Assembly: GCF_018403765.1 (NCBI RefSeq)
Contig: NZ_BOVQ01000004.1
Coordinates: 248,001-312,000 of the forward strand
Direction: 5' to 3'
Length of the DNA stretch: 64,000 nucleotides
Source of the DNA: Lactococcus nasutitermitis
GTDB lineage: Bacteria > Bacillota > Bacilli > Lactobacillales > Streptococcaceae
Below, in pieces: positions 1-8,494 of the stretch. The stretch's first letter is position 1; each line of letters starts with the position of its first letter. Position numbers and translations under genes: made by a program. Under the pieces are notes generated by a model that did no database searches, was not told the origin of the DNA, and worked only from the letters and a program-made list of their open reading frames with translations.

Positions 1-136
1 TTTGAAATTCTGGGTCTCTTTTACTTTCTTCGTAGGCAACTTCAAGTTCTTTGACTGCTGTCATCAGGGTTTCTGGGACGAATTGTCCGCCGAAATCACC
101 GTAGAATCCTTTTTCATCTGGTTTGTTGTATGTCAT
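1..136 (-). CDS. trpB: Tryptophan synthase beta chain, N-terminal fragment
   Basis: Only the first 45 codons are in the window; the gene runs off the left edge. The translation begins [19 protein letters not shown] and continues VPETLM, the conserved N-terminus of TrpB, the PLP enzyme that joins indole and serine to make tryptophan. AAGGAG lies five bases before the ATG and supports the start. It is the last visible gene of the trp operon, separated from trpF by an acetyltransferase fragment, an SDR gene and hemH. trpA would be expected beyond the edge but cannot be seen. Confidence 0.93.
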   Translation of the reverse strand, partial: MTYNKPDEKGFYGDFGGQFVPETLMTAVKELEVAYEESKRDPEFQ

Positions 137-183
137 GTGTTCTCCTTTTTATTCAATAATTGCTTTACTTTATTATGCACTAA

Positions 184-1122
184 TCAATGGGAATTTTCCA
201 TTGTAAACTGTCTCAAAAATTCTGTAAATTTACTTGAGGCGTTAAACGGATGGACGAAGTCAAAGATTTCTCCACCATTTTCCATAAAAGTGGCTTTGTT
301 TTCAATATCAAGCTCGTACAGTGTCTCTAAACAATCGGCGACAAAGGAGGGCGAGATGATAAGGATTTTTTTAACGTTTTCGCGCGGCAGCTTTGCCATT
401 CGTTGAATGGTTGCTGGTTCTAACCATTTGCTTGGTCCAAATTTCGATTGATAATCGTGTTCGTATTGATTTTCTGTCAGCCCCAATGTTGCTACTGTAA
501 GCTGTGTAATCGTTTGACACTGAACTTCGTAAGGGTCTTTCCCCTTGGTAACATAACTTTTTGGAATGCCGTGATAACTGAAAATGACTTTATCGTAGTT
601 GCCGCTCTGCCATTTCTCAGCAATACTTTCCGCAAGAAGTGCAATATACTGCGGATTATCATAGAATGCTGGAAGAATTTTCACCTGATTATCTACCTGC
701 TTGACTTGCTGAACAATCGGCTCGACTGTCGTTTGCGAATATTGAGGGTAAAGTGGCAAAACGCTGATGTCATCTGCACCTGACTGCTGTAAATCTCTGA
801 TAACGTCCGCAATCTGTGGTTTTCCGTAGGTCATAGCAAATCGCACATCAAGCTCTGGCAAAAGTTGTTGTAACTGCTCTGTTTGCATTTTCGTATAGAC
901 AAAAAGTGGCGAGCCAGCTGATGTCCAGATTTTTTTGTAAAGTTCAGCAGACTTTGCTGGACGACTTTTTAAAATCATACCGTGTAAGATGGGCAACCAA
1001 AACCAACGCGGATACTGAATGACAAGCGGATCGCCGAGAAATTCTGCAAGATAATCACGCACATCTGAAATTGCGGTTGAGGTTGGTGTGCCAAGTGCTG
1101 CAAGTATAAGTCCTTTTTTCAT
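184..1122 (-). CDS. hemH: Ferrochelatase
   Basis: 312 residues, the normal size for the soluble single-domain Firmicutes enzyme that inserts iron into a porphyrin at the last step of haem synthesis. N-terminal MKKGLILAALGTPTS is typical, the SYHGIP motif carries the metal-site histidine, and the C-terminal segment CLETLYELDIENK carries the conserved acidic residues. The ribosome site is weak (AGAAAG). It lies 47 bp before trpB and after an SDR gene, an unusual place inside a trp operon. No other haem gene is visible. Lactococci keep a ferrochelatase although most lack the full haem pathway. Confidence 0.9.
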   Translation of the reverse strand: MKKGLILAALGTPTSTAISDVRDYLAEFLGDPLVIQYPRWFWLPILHGMILKSRPAKSAELYKKIWTSAGSPLFVYTKMQTEQLQQLLPELDVRFAMTYGKPQIADVIRDLQQSGADDISVLPLYPQYSQTTVEPIVQQVKQVDNQVKILPAFYDNPQYIALLAESIAEKWQSGNYDKVIFSYHGIPKSYVTKGKDPYEVQCQTITQLTVATLGLTENQYEHDYQSKFGPSKWLEPATIQRMAKLPRENVKKILIISPSFVADCLETLYELDIENKATFMENGGEIFDFVHPFNASSKFTEFLRQFTMENSH

Positions 1123-1148
1123 GTGAAATGTCTTTCTGGGGCTGATAA

Positions 1149-1173
1149 TTTTTTTGACAATTCTGTCAAAAAA
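1149..1173. repeat. Short inverted repeat of the TTGACA/TGTCAA family
   Basis: TTTTTTGACA and TGTCAAAAAA flank a four-base centre just upstream of hemH. It is one member of the family of short palindromes scattered over the window. It could act as a weak bidirectional terminator or as a protein site. Confidence 0.7.
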
Positions 1174-1194
1174 TTTTTTTACTCATTTTCAAGG

Positions 1195-1321
1195 TTTTGA
1201 CAGTTTTTGATGAGCAAACTAGCCTATCTCTGCTTTGCTAGGCTGTCCATTTGCTCTAAGTGACTAAAGTCACAAGGTAAAATGGCACGTGAGCAAGCTC
1301 ACAACGGCTATCCCATGTCAA
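1195..1321. repeat. Dispersed intergenic repeat, copy 1
   Basis: This stretch starts with TTTTGACAG and ends with TGTCAAAAAATT over the SDR stop codon. It contains AAACTAGCCTATC and the block GTGAGCAAGCTCACAACGGC, both found again at 45,613-45,697 in the same order with a shorter middle. The ends are inverted TTGACA/TGTCAA words. It looks like a small non-coding mobile or MITE-like repeat. The middle has extra inverted pairs (AGCCTATC/GGCT, GTGACT/AGTCAC). Confidence 0.6.
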
Positions 1322-2106
1322 AAAATTGTAGGAACAAGTCCACCATCCATTCGGAGGGCTGCGCCGGAAAATGCTGCGGCGAGCGGGCTTGCGACAAAGC
1401 TGACAAAATTTCCAATTTCTTCTGGTCTGATAAGTCGCTGAATGGTTGATGTACTGCGATTTTCAGCCATAAATTTTGCTTCGCGCGCGGACGCTGTCAA
1501 ATCTGGAAATAAACTTTCGAGGAGTTTTTCGACACCTTCTGTTAATGTGGAACCTGGCATGACTGTGTTGACGGTCACTGTCGTCCCTGTTGTCTCATGT
1601 GAGAGCGATTTGGCGAGGCTCAGGTTCATTGTTTTCGTCATCGAATAATGTGGCATTTCTGGTGACGGCATGATGGCTGCTTCGCTGGCAATGAAAATAA
1701 TTCTGCCATTGTCATTTTTCTTGAGAAGTTTTGGTAAATAAAATTTTGACAGAGCAATTCCTGCGAGAGAATTGACTTCAAAATACTGTCGCCAATCATC
1801 AAGTGTAAGCTCATCAAAACGTGCATCCGCGAAAATTGCCATGTTGTTGACGAGAATGTCGATGTCAGGAAAACTGTCAAAAAGTTGCGCACGCTGCGCA
1901 TCGTCAACGAGGTCAAATGGCGCTTCCGCGGTTTTGACAGCATATTTTTCGGCAAGTTCTGTCGCAATTTTGTGGACTTCTGTCTGGTTACGTCCATTGA
2001 TAATGACAGTTGCTCCCTCATGCGCCAAACTTTCAGCAATCGCACGTCCAATTCCTTTTGTAGAGCCAGTGACTAGCGCTGTTTTCCCTTTAAGTTGTAA
2101 GTCCAT
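1318..2106 (-). CDS. Short-chain dehydrogenase/reductase (SDR), substrate unknown
   Basis: 262 residues from the ATG at 2106, which has GGAG upstream; a longer frame to 2160 begins inside a palindrome and has no ribosome site. Classical SDR features are present: the nucleotide-binding TGSTKGIG near residues 14-21, NNMA near 87-90, and a catalytic set S141, Y154, K158 (YSMTK). It should be a cytosolic NAD(P)-dependent oxidoreductase; the substrate cannot be read from sequence. It sits between an acetyltransferase fragment and hemH inside the trp operon. The stop codon falls in the terminal TTTTTTGACA of a dispersed repeat. Confidence 0.85.
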   Translation of the reverse strand: MDLQLKGKTALVTGSTKGIGRAIAESLAHEGATVIINGRNQTEVHKIATELAEKYAVKTAEAPFDLVDDAQRAQLFDSFPDIDILVNNMAIFADARFDELTLDDWRQYFEVNSLAGIALSKFYLPKLLKKNDNGRIIFIASEAAIMPSPEMPHYSMTKTMNLSLAKSLSHETTGTTVTVNTVMPGSTLTEGVEKLLESLFPDLTASAREAKFMAENRSTSTIQRLIRPEEIGNFVSFVASPLAAAFSGAALRMDGGLVPTIF

Positions 2107-2140
2107 TTTGTCTCCAAATCTTTGTAAAATCTTATCTAGC

Positions 2141-2166
2141 TTTTTTGACAGAACTGTCAAAAAAAT
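2141..2166. repeat. Short inverted repeat TTTTTGACAG / CTGTCAAAAA
   Basis: A full copy with 10-base arms and a two-base AA centre, lying between the acetyltransferase fragment and the SDR gene. It creates an accidental in-frame start (MTVLSKK) upstream of the SDR gene. Confidence 0.8.
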
Positions 2167-2177
2167 CTGTTCGTTTT

Positions 2178-2465
2178 TTAGTTGATTTTCTTTTCCATCA
2201 GCAATAATTTGCCTATTTTTCCATCAAAAGTTCGTGGTAATGCCTGAAAACCTGCTTTCTGATAGGCTTTTTGTGCATTGATATTTTCCGCATTGACTGC
2301 AAGGACGACGGTTGTAATTTCTGGACTGATTGTGCGCGAAATAAAATCAAAAAGTCCTGTCAGCGCGCTTGCTGCATTGCCTGTATGTGTCGTATCTGCC
2401 AGCTGATAATTTTTGACAGCTTTGTCAAGATCTGCTGTGTAAATTTCTAATTTCATTCTCATCAT
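2178..2465 (-). CDS. GNAT acetyltransferase, short C-terminal-type
   Basis: 95 residues. The C-terminal half carries VNAENINAQKAYQKAGFQAL, the usual end of a GNAT acetyl-CoA fold (A-x-N-x-x-A-x-x-x-Y-x-K-x-G-F). The N-terminal acetyl-CoA loop (R/Q-x-x-G-x-G/A) is not visible, so the protein is either a truncated GNAT or half of a dimeric one. Its ATG overlaps the trpF stop as ATGA, so it is translationally coupled to trpF. It holds a TTTTTGACAG/TTGTCAA pair within the coding sequence. Confidence 0.65.
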   Translation of the reverse strand: MMRMKLEIYTADLDKAVKNYQLADTTHTGNAASALTGLFDFISRTISPEITTVVLAVNAENINAQKAYQKAGFQALPRTFDGKIGKLLLMEKKIN

Positions 2466-3058
2466 TTCTCATTTTTGGCTTCGTGCGCATTTTTTATAAA
2501 ATCTCGAATTTTTACCACATCTTTTTTACCGTCCGTCTCCACGCCTGAACTCACGTCAAAACCATAAGCATTCGGATATTTTTTGACAGCTTCGGCAATA
2601 TTGTCAGGTGTCAAACCACCTGCAATAAAATAAGGCAAATTGATTTCGCCAAATTTGACGGAACTGAAATCTGCTAATTTCCCAGAACCACCAACGGGTG
2701 CATCAAGAAGCAGGCTAACATTTTCAAAGTCCGAAATTTTACTAAAGTCTGACAAAGCCTTAATCACAGGAATATTTCCCAGCTGATGGATATAATCCAT
2801 ATCCTCATCACCGTGTAGCTGCACCATGTCAAGCCCCGCTACACTCACAGCATGCTTAACAAAATCAATCGGCGCATTGACAAAGACACCGACTTTTTTG
2901 ACAGCTTTTGGCACATCCGCAGTCATTTTGACCACTTCGTCAAAACTGACAGAACGCCGAAAACTAGCACTCATGATAAATCCAACGTGCGTGGCACCTG
3001 CTTTGACAGCCGCGTCCACCGACGCTTTTTCCATGTTCCCACAAATTTTAATTTTCAT
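2462..3058 (-). CDS. trpF: Phosphoribosylanthranilate isomerase
   Basis: 198 residues, usual size for the single-domain (beta/alpha)8 enzyme that converts phosphoribosylanthranilate to the carboxyphenylamino ribulotide. The N-terminal KIKICGN contains the conserved catalytic Cys; LLDAPVGGSGK and IAGGLTPDNIAEAV form the phosphate-binding end, with DVSSGVE following. It follows trpC after 83 bp and overlaps the next gene by four bases. Three TTTTTGACAG half words occur in the coding sequence as Ala-Val-Lys-Lys codons. Confidence 0.96.
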   Translation of the reverse strand: MKIKICGNMEKASVDAAVKAGATHVGFIMSASFRRSVSFDEVVKMTADVPKAVKKVGVFVNAPIDFVKHAVSVAGLDMVQLHGDEDMDYIHQLGNIPVIKALSDFSKISDFENVSLLLDAPVGGSGKLADFSSVKFGEINLPYFIAGGLTPDNIAEAVKKYPNAYGFDVSSGVETDGKKDVVKIRDFIKNAHEAKNEK

Positions 3059-3141
3059 CGCGTTCTTCTTTCATTTTCATTTACGTCAAATTTGATATCG
3101 TTACACCTCCCACCAAAATCAAGGTCGCAAGTAGAATCAAA

Positions 3142-3933
3142 TTATTTTGCATGGCGGGTCACTTTCAGCTGACTCAGCGCATCTTCGACATTTTCCGACT
3201 GCATCAGCGCGGTGCCAACCAAAATCCCGTTGAAATAAGGCGCCAGCACTTCTGCTTCCTGCTTGCCAAACATGCCTGACTCGGAAATATAGACATTTTC
3301 AGGCTTGAAACTCTGCGCCAAGTCCAGTGAATGCTGAATATCCACCTCAAAAGTCTTGAGATTCCGATTGTTCACACCGATTATCCGCGCCCCAAGTCCG
3401 TGCGCAATGTCAAGCTCCGCCTGATTGTGTGTTTCCACCAAAATCTCCAACCCAAGATTTTCCGCATAATCATAAAGCTCTTTCAAGCGATTTTCATTAC
3501 CTTCAAAACAAGCAACAATCAGTAAAATCACAGTCGCACCAGCCCAAACCGCGCGCCTGATCTGCTTTTCATCAATGATAAAATCCTTGTTCAAGGTCGG
3601 AATAGTGACCGCTTGCGAAATTTCACGCAAATAATCAATCTCGCCTTTGAAAAATACAGGGTCGGTCAGCACCGAAATCATCGCAGCGCCAGCCTGCTCA
3701 TAGCTTTTCGCCTGCGCTGTCAAATCAACTTCCGTGTTAATGTCACCCAAACTTGGCGACGCTTTTTTGCACTCAGCAATCACCTGCAACTCAGCAGTAT
3801 TTTCGTACAAAAAATCATACAACTTGTAAGTCTCGCGAACTTTACCAAAATCACCAAAATCCGCCATCTCAGCCACTTCACGTGCTTTTTCAGCCATTAT
3901 CGTCTCTAAAAATTTCCCTGGTTTGATGTTCAT
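3142..3933 (-). CDS. trpC: Indole-3-glycerol-phosphate synthase
   Basis: 263 residues, standard for monofunctional TrpC. The ECKKASPS motif holds catalytic Glu and Lys, and NNRNLKTFEVD plus SESGMFG are the conserved later strands of the barrel. It closes the indole ring from the TrpF product. Start ATG at 3933 has GGAG eleven bases upstream. It follows ogt after 24 bp and precedes trpF. The local base composition is noticeably richer in G and C than in neighbouring genes. Confidence 0.96.
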   Translation of the reverse strand: MNIKPGKFLETIMAEKAREVAEMADFGDFGKVRETYKLYDFLYENTAELQVIAECKKASPSLGDINTEVDLTAQAKSYEQAGAAMISVLTDPVFFKGEIDYLREISQAVTIPTLNKDFIIDEKQIRRAVWAGATVILLIVACFEGNENRLKELYDYAENLGLEILVETHNQAELDIAHGLGARIIGVNNRNLKTFEVDIQHSLDLAQSFKPENVYISESGMFGKQEAEVLAPYFNGILVGTALMQSENVEDALSQLKVTRHAK

Positions 3934-3957
3934 TTATTATAATACTCCATATATTTT

Positions 3958-4455
3958 TCAAAATAAGTTTAATTGCTCAGGCAAATCAATGCCTTCCAGC
4001 GCCAATAAATACCGTTTTGCCGATAAACCACCTGCATATCCCGTCAAACTTCCATCAGCGCCCAGCACCCGATGGCAGGGAATAATCACAGAAATCGGAT
4101 TGTGGCCGACCGCACCACCAATCGCTTGTCCTGACTTAATCCCCAATTTTCTCGCGATTTCACCGTAAGTTGTCGTTTGTCCAACAGGAATCTCGCATAA
4201 AATCCGCCAAACGTTCTGCCGAAAGTCAGAACCTACAGGCGCAAGCATAAGCTCTGAAATCTTAGGCTTTTCTCCAGCAAAATAAGCATCTAGCCAGTTT
4301 TTCGTTTGCTCAAAAATCGGCAAATCTTTCTCTTCAAATTCCGCCATTTCCGGAAAATATTTCTGATTTTCAAGATAACAACCCGTTAAATTCTCCCCGT
4401 CTGAGGTCAAAAGATAGCGCCCCACAGGCGAAGCGTAGCGTGTTTTGTAGTTCAT
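3958..4455 (-). CDS. ogt: Methylated-DNA-protein cysteine methyltransferase
   Basis: 165 residues from the ATG at 4455, which has GGAG before it and overlaps the upstream acetyltransferase stop as ATGA. The suicide cysteine is Cys127 in IIPCHRV; the helix-turn-helix DNA-binding part lies just before it (GQTTTYGEIARKLG). It repairs O6-alkylguanine in DNA by self-methylation. A DNA-repair gene inside a trp operon is functionally odd; coupling to the acetyltransferase suggests the two entered or are kept together. Confidence 0.93.
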   Translation of the reverse strand: MNYKTRYASPVGRYLLTSDGENLTGCYLENQKYFPEMAEFEEKDLPIFEQTKNWLDAYFAGEKPKISELMLAPVGSDFRQNVWRILCEIPVGQTTTYGEIARKLGIKSGQAIGGAVGHNPISVIIPCHRVLGADGSLTGYAGGLSAKRYLLALEGIDLPEQLNLF

Positions 4456-4988
4456 CGCTTCTCCAAATCTATCCAATAACGACATACTCTGTCATCATCT
4501 ATATCCACTATATTTTCCAGCACACCGCCATTTTTCTCAATCGTTTTACGACTGGCAATATTTCCCTCATCTGCAGAAACCATCACGCACAAAATGCCCC
4601 GTTTGCGATACTTCTCAAGAGCAAAAGCAAGCATTTTCGCTGCCAGTCCTTGCCCCCGAAAACTCGGTGCGACACCATAGCCGATATGGCCGCCCCATTC
4701 TAGCAAAATTCCTTTTTCAATCTGCCAACGACAACTAATCACACCAGCTACTTTGCCATTCATCACTGCAAAATACTTTATCGCTGTGGACCAATCAGGA
4801 TTTTCAACCTTTGTTTCTTCTCTTTCAAGTTTATCCAACCAATTTTCAAAATTATCTACCGTAATCTCTTTATAATAATCTGTTTCATCAATATGAAAAG
4901 GGCTAGTATCTGTCGTCCATTCTTTAGCATAACATTGAAAAGCAGCGTTATCACTCGTTTTTAATCGTCGTATTTCTAGTTCTTCCAT
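4452..4988 (-). CDS. GNAT family N-acetyltransferase
   Basis: 178 residues starting at MEELEIRRLK, one base after the trpD stop. HIGYGVAPSFRGQGLAAKML is the acetyl-CoA-binding R-G-Q-G-L-A segment, followed by the IEKNGGVLENIVD end region. It is a clear paralogue of the gene at 52,791-53,312: both share ISCRW/IDCRW, GGHIGY, KNGGVLENIVD/KFGGVLENIVD and a C-terminal CRYWI. Substrate unknown. Tight packing between trpD and ogt puts it under trp T-box control. Confidence 0.88.
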   Translation of the reverse strand: MEELEIRRLKTSDNAAFQCYAKEWTTDTSPFHIDETDYYKEITVDNFENWLDKLEREETKVENPDWSTAIKYFAVMNGKVAGVISCRWQIEKGILLEWGGHIGYGVAPSFRGQGLAAKMLAFALEKYRKRGILCVMVSADEGNIASRKTIEKNGGVLENIVDIDDDRVCRYWIDLEKR

Positions 4989-4989
4989 A

Positions 4990-5997
4990 TTATTCAACCT
5001 GCGCTGACTGTAATTCACGAAGTTTCGCAAGCGCTGCGCCAGTTGCAATGATTTCGCGGGCAAGGCTGATACCTTCTCGAATGCTTGCCGTTTTACCGTT
5101 CGCATAAAAGCCAAGTCCAGCATTCAACACCGTTGTTTCAAGATAAGGACTGGCAATATTTTTGAGGACATTTTCAAGGATTTCGGCATTTTCAGGTGCT
5201 TCGCCACCACGAATGTCATTCAAAGTCACTTCTTCCATTCCCAAATCCGCAGCAGTAAATTCGTGCAAAGTGATTTCGCCATTTTCAAGAAGTGCGTAGT
5301 GATTGACACCAAAAAGTGTCGCTTCATCGACATTATTTTGCCCTGTGATGACAAGCGCCCGTTTACGTCCCAAACCTTTGAGAACTTCAGCAGTTGTTTG
5401 CAATAAATCTGGACGACTTGTACCCAAAAGTTGTGTTTCAAGTGGCACTGGATTGATTAACGGCCCTGTCAAGTTCATAATTGTAGGAATTTCAAGTTGA
5501 CGACGAACAGGTGTGAAGTATTTCATTGCAGGATGCAAATTTTGCGCGAAAAGAAAGACGATACCTGTCTTATCAAAGACTTCTGCGAGTTTTTCTGCTG
5601 GGAGATAAAGGTTGATACCGAGTGCTTCAAGAACATCGGCAGAACCTGATTTACTAGTAATTGAACGATTACCATGTTTTGCCATGTGAACACCACCACC
5701 AGCAAGAACAAAAGCGGCTGTTGTTGAGATATTAAAACTAAAACTCCTATCTCCTCCCGTTCCACAATTATCCATCGCATCTGTAAATTGTGTTGGGATA
5801 GTAACAGCTGCGCGCTGTAAAGCTTTCGCAAGTCCTGTGAGTTCTGAGCTTGATTCGCCTTTCATTTTGAGAGCAACGAGGAAAGCGGCGATTTGTACTT
5901 CGGTAAGTTCGCCTTGGATAATGCTGTTTGCGAGCATATTCATTTCATTGACAGTCATATCACGGTTTTGCATGACTTTTTCGAGTTCATTTTTCAT
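4990..5997 (-). CDS. trpD: Anthranilate phosphoribosyltransferase
   Basis: 335 residues, full length. The pyrophosphate-binding [14 protein letters not shown] segment and the later [21 protein letters not shown] are diagnostic. It adds phosphoribose from PRPP to anthranilate. It follows trpG after 63 bp; the next gene starts one base after its stop. Start ATG at 5997 is preceded by AAAAAGGAGATAAAAATG. Confidence 0.97.
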   Translation of the reverse strand: MKNELEKVMQNRDMTVNEMNMLANSIIQGELTEVQIAAFLVALKMKGESSSELTGLAKALQRAAVTIPTQFTDAMDNCGTGGDRSFSFNISTTAAFVLAGGGVHMAKHGNRSITSKSGSADVLEALGINLYLPAEKLAEVFDKTGIVFLFAQNLHPAMKYFTPVRRQLEIPTIMNLTGPLINPVPLETQLLGTSRPDLLQTTAEVLKGLGRKRALVITGQNNVDEATLFGVNHYALLENGEITLHEFTAADLGMEEVTLNDIRGGEAPENAEILENVLKNIASPYLETTVLNAGLGFYANGKTASIREGISLAREIIATGAALAKLRELQSAQVE

Positions 5998-6060
5998 TTT
6001 TATCTCCTTTTTCTGGTGAATATATTTTTTGGATTATTTTGACCTTTTATATAAACTTGC

Positions 6061-6642
6061 TTAATGAGAATTTGCCTTCACAAAGTTTTCAATCATTGTC
6101 ATACCGTCAAGTGTGCCAATGCTTTCTGGGTGAAATTGTAAGCCGTAAAGTTGTAGTTTTTCATTTTCTATCGCCATGATTTCGCCGTCATCCATCGAAA
6201 CTGCTGTGATGGCAAAGTCTGGCAGGGCTTGTCCTTCGTCCATGACAATCGAGTGATAACGCATGACGAAAAATTTATTGGCAAGTCCTGCAAAGAGCTG
6301 ATTACCAGAAGTTTGACGGATTTTCGACGTTTTTCCGTGACGTACAGTGTGTGCGAGACGTAATTTGCCTCCAAAAACTTCGACAATCGCTTGAAAACCT
6401 AGACAAACTCCTAAAATCGGCTTTTTTCCTGCAAAGTCTTTTATCATTTCTTCCATTTTTCCAGCATCTGCGGGCCAACCTGGGCCAGGTGAAAATATCA
6501 AAGCATCCGCTTTTTCTGCTGCTTCATAAAGCTTAGCATCATTATTGCGCAAAACTTTTACCGTCGTATCTGCGAGCGAACCAACGTACTGCGCAAGGTT
6601 GTAGGTAAAACTATCATAGTTATCTATTATTAAAATTTCCAT
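6061..6642 (-). CDS. trpG: Anthranilate synthase glutamine amidotransferase component
   Basis: 193 residues from the ATG at 6642, one base after the trpE stop, with GGAG inside the trpE end. Class I amidotransferase with nucleophile Cys80 in PILGVCLGFQA and His-x-Glu in LQFHPES. It supplies ammonia to TrpE. The N-terminal IDNYDSFTYNLAQY is typical. An in-frame ATG four codons upstream overlaps trpE and is less well placed. Confidence 0.96.
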   Translation of the reverse strand: MEILIIDNYDSFTYNLAQYVGSLADTTVKVLRNNDAKLYEAAEKADALIFSPGPGWPADAGKMEEMIKDFAGKKPILGVCLGFQAIVEVFGGKLRLAHTVRHGKTSKIRQTSGNQLFAGLANKFFVMRYHSIVMDEGQALPDFAITAVSMDDGEIMAIENEKLQLYGLQFHPESIGTLDGMTMIENFVKANSH

Positions 6643-6643
6643 G

Positions 6644-8008
6644 TTATTCTCCAATCTCTAGCAAGCCACGCGCTTTGTTCAGCGTTTCTTGATATTCGCT
6701 GGCTGGGTCACTATCGTAAACAATCCCAGCACCTGCTTGAACATTTGCTTTGCCGTCTTTTAAAATCATCGTGCGAATAGCAATCGCAAAATCGCTATTT
6801 CCATGTTTCGTGAGGTAGCCGACTGCCCCACCATAAATTCCACGTTTATCCTGTTCAAACTCATAAATGCGTTTGTAGGCACGATTTTTCGGTGCACCCG
6901 AGAGCGTTCCTGCTGGCAATGTGGAAATCAGGGCATCCATCGCTGTAAATTCTGGACGGAGTTTTCCTTTGACTTCACTTGTGATGTGCATGACGTAGCG
7001 ATATTTCTCGACTTTCATGAAAACAGGAACTTCAACTGAGCCGTATTCGGCAATCTTACCGATATCGTTTCTGCCTAGGTCAACAAGCATTTTATGCTCG
7101 GCAGTTTCTTTCTCATCGTTTTCAAGTTCTTCAATGAGCTGATTGTCTTCTTCTTCACTTTCGCCACGTTTTCTTGTTCCGGCGATTGGATTGGTTGAGA
7201 CAATGCCATTTTGCACGGCAACGAGACGCTCAGGCGAGCTACCGATGACATGGAAATTATCAAATTCTAAGAAATACATATAAGAAGATGGATTTTCCAC
7301 GCGCAACTCTCGGTAGTAGTCAAATGGTTCTGCTGTGAAATCTGCTGTCAAACGTTGCGAAATCACGATTTGGAACATATCACCGTTGTGAATGAGTTCT
7401 CGAGCTTGACTGACTTTATTTTCAAAGTTTTCTTGCGTCGTATTGCTCGTAAATGTCATCTTTTTAAGCTGTCTTGGTGCATTTTCGCTTGCTGTCATTT
7501 TTGACAGTTCTGTCAATTTTTTTGAAAGCTCATTTTCAAGAGCTTGCTCATCCCGTTGGCTGTAAACATTGTCCTCAATCAAAATCAACTTCTCACGTTT
7601 GTGGTCAAAAATCACGTAACTCTCGTAGAGCATGAAATAAATGTCTGGCGTGCCAATTTTGTCTTTCAGTTCAACTTGGATATTTTCGTAAATGCCATAA
7701 GTGTCAAAGCCTGCATAACCAATAGCACCGCTGGCAAATGGCAATCCGTCATTTTCATCTTCTGGTCGCGCGACTAGATTTTCTATTGTTTTCAGTGGAT
7801 TATCTGTTTTGACAGCTTTGTCATCAATCGTCAGCACATTTTTGTCAAATTTAATATGATGTACAGGATTCACCGCAATGATTGAAAAACGTGATTGGTC
7901 ATTTTCCCGCGGAATTGATTCCAAAATAATTTTATTTTTTCCTGTCAAACGCAGATACACAGAGATTGGCGTCAAACTATCCGCACTGATTTCTTTTTTT
8001 ATTCTCAT
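6644..8008 (-). CDS. trpE: Anthranilate synthase component I
   Basis: 454 residues from the ATG at 8008 (MRIKKEISADSLTPISVYLR). A longer open frame up to 8191 is leader sequence and does not match the family. The chorismate-binding C-terminal domain shows PIAGTRKRG, DLGRNDIGK and GGAVGYL; LESIPRE near residue 32 lies in the tryptophan feedback region. First gene of the operon, downstream of a Trp T-box. The coding sequence contains one full TTGACAG-TT-CTGTCAA palindrome at 7497-7519. Confidence 0.96.
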   Translation of the reverse strand: MRIKKEISADSLTPISVYLRLTGKNKIILESIPRENDQSRFSIIAVNPVHHIKFDKNVLTIDDKAVKTDNPLKTIENLVARPEDENDGLPFASGAIGYAGFDTYGIYENIQVELKDKIGTPDIYFMLYESYVIFDHKREKLILIEDNVYSQRDEQALENELSKKLTELSKMTASENAPRQLKKMTFTSNTTQENFENKVSQARELIHNGDMFQIVISQRLTADFTAEPFDYYRELRVENPSSYMYFLEFDNFHVIGSSPERLVAVQNGIVSTNPIAGTRKRGESEEEDNQLIEELENDEKETAEHKMLVDLGRNDIGKIAEYGSVEVPVFMKVEKYRYVMHITSEVKGKLRPEFTAMDALISTLPAGTLSGAPKNRAYKRIYEFEQDKRGIYGGAVGYLTKHGNSDFAIAIRTMILKDGKANVQAGAGIVYDSDPASEYQETLNKARGLLEIGE

Positions 8009-8092
8009 TTTATTCTCTTTCTTTTTGTAAAAATTCATTTTCCGTCCATAAACATTTTTGACAGCTTTGCCATCGTCTGTAAAACAGTTCAA

Positions 8093-8197
8093 AATTTTTG
8101 ACAGAATTGCCGTAGGGGCTAGACAATTTATTCTCAGCCTTCTCGGACAGGGTGAACTTATAACGAAGTTGTAAGTTTGTAGCCCTGTCAAAAATAA
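8093..8197. repeat. MITE-like repeat in the trpE leader
   Basis: Between the T-box terminator and trpE lies a stretch that opens with TTTTTGACAG and closes with CTGTCAAAAA. Inside these ends a second inverted pair occurs: GGGGCTAGACAA against GTTTGTAGCCCT. Another TTTTTGACAG word sits at about 8057. The layout matches the other repeats of this window. It would be transcribed as part of the trp leader and fold into a hairpin. Confidence 0.5.
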
Positions 8198-8229
8198 TTT
8201 TCATCAAAAATCTCCATTTTCTAACTATA

Positions 8230-8489
8230 AAAAATAATACAAAAAACCCGCAGAGTAAAAAATACTCTACGGGCGTATATTGCGCGGTACCACCGTAATT
8301 CAAGATACTTCAAAAGTATCTTCTTTGCCTCGTCCAACAACGAGTGGCTTTTTAACGGGAGCAACCGTGATTTTTATTGTTTCAAATCTCATATCTTCCT
8401 ATCAGTCCATTCATTTCTAGAAAATTATCTGCTCGCACAAACACAGACTTCCTGAAAATTTTCCTATAAAAACTACTCTTCTGATACTA
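8230..8489 (-). promoter_or_regulatory. Tryptophan-specific T-box riboswitch leader
   Basis: On the minus strand the T-box core ACGGTGGTACCGCG (around 8282-8297) follows a long Stem I region, and a terminator hairpin follows the core. A candidate specifier codon TGG lies at 8407-8409 in the context GAATGGACTG, consistent with tRNA-Trp sensing. Uncharged tRNA-Trp would stabilise the antiterminator and allow trpE transcription. Stem I bases around 8415-8460 include the GCGAGCAG and AGAAGAGTA elements common in T-boxes. Control of this operon by a T-box is established in Lactococcus; here the assignment rests on motif reading. Confidence 0.93.
8241..8273 (-). terminator. T-box intrinsic terminator
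   Basis: Stem CCCGTAGAGTA paired with TACTCTGCGGG followed by TTTTTT on the minus strand. It overlaps the sequence that would pair with the T-box bulge, as needed for switching. Confidence 0.9.
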
Positions 8490-8494
8490 TCAAG

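Noticed and set aside
2107-2160. Longer N-terminus for the SDR gene (MTVLSKK...)
   Set aside because: The start lies in the TTGACAG palindrome and has no ribosome site, while the ATG at 2106 has GGAG. The same false MTVLSKK start arises upstream of the GST-like gene at 45,580.
8093-8197. Second T-box or riboswitch next to trpE
   Set aside because: The inverted ends and internal pairs fit the dispersed repeat family and no T-box core is repeated.
8009-8303. Open frame in the trpE leader
   Set aside because: It covers the T-box terminator and the repeat element, has no ribosome site and no family match; it is leader RNA.
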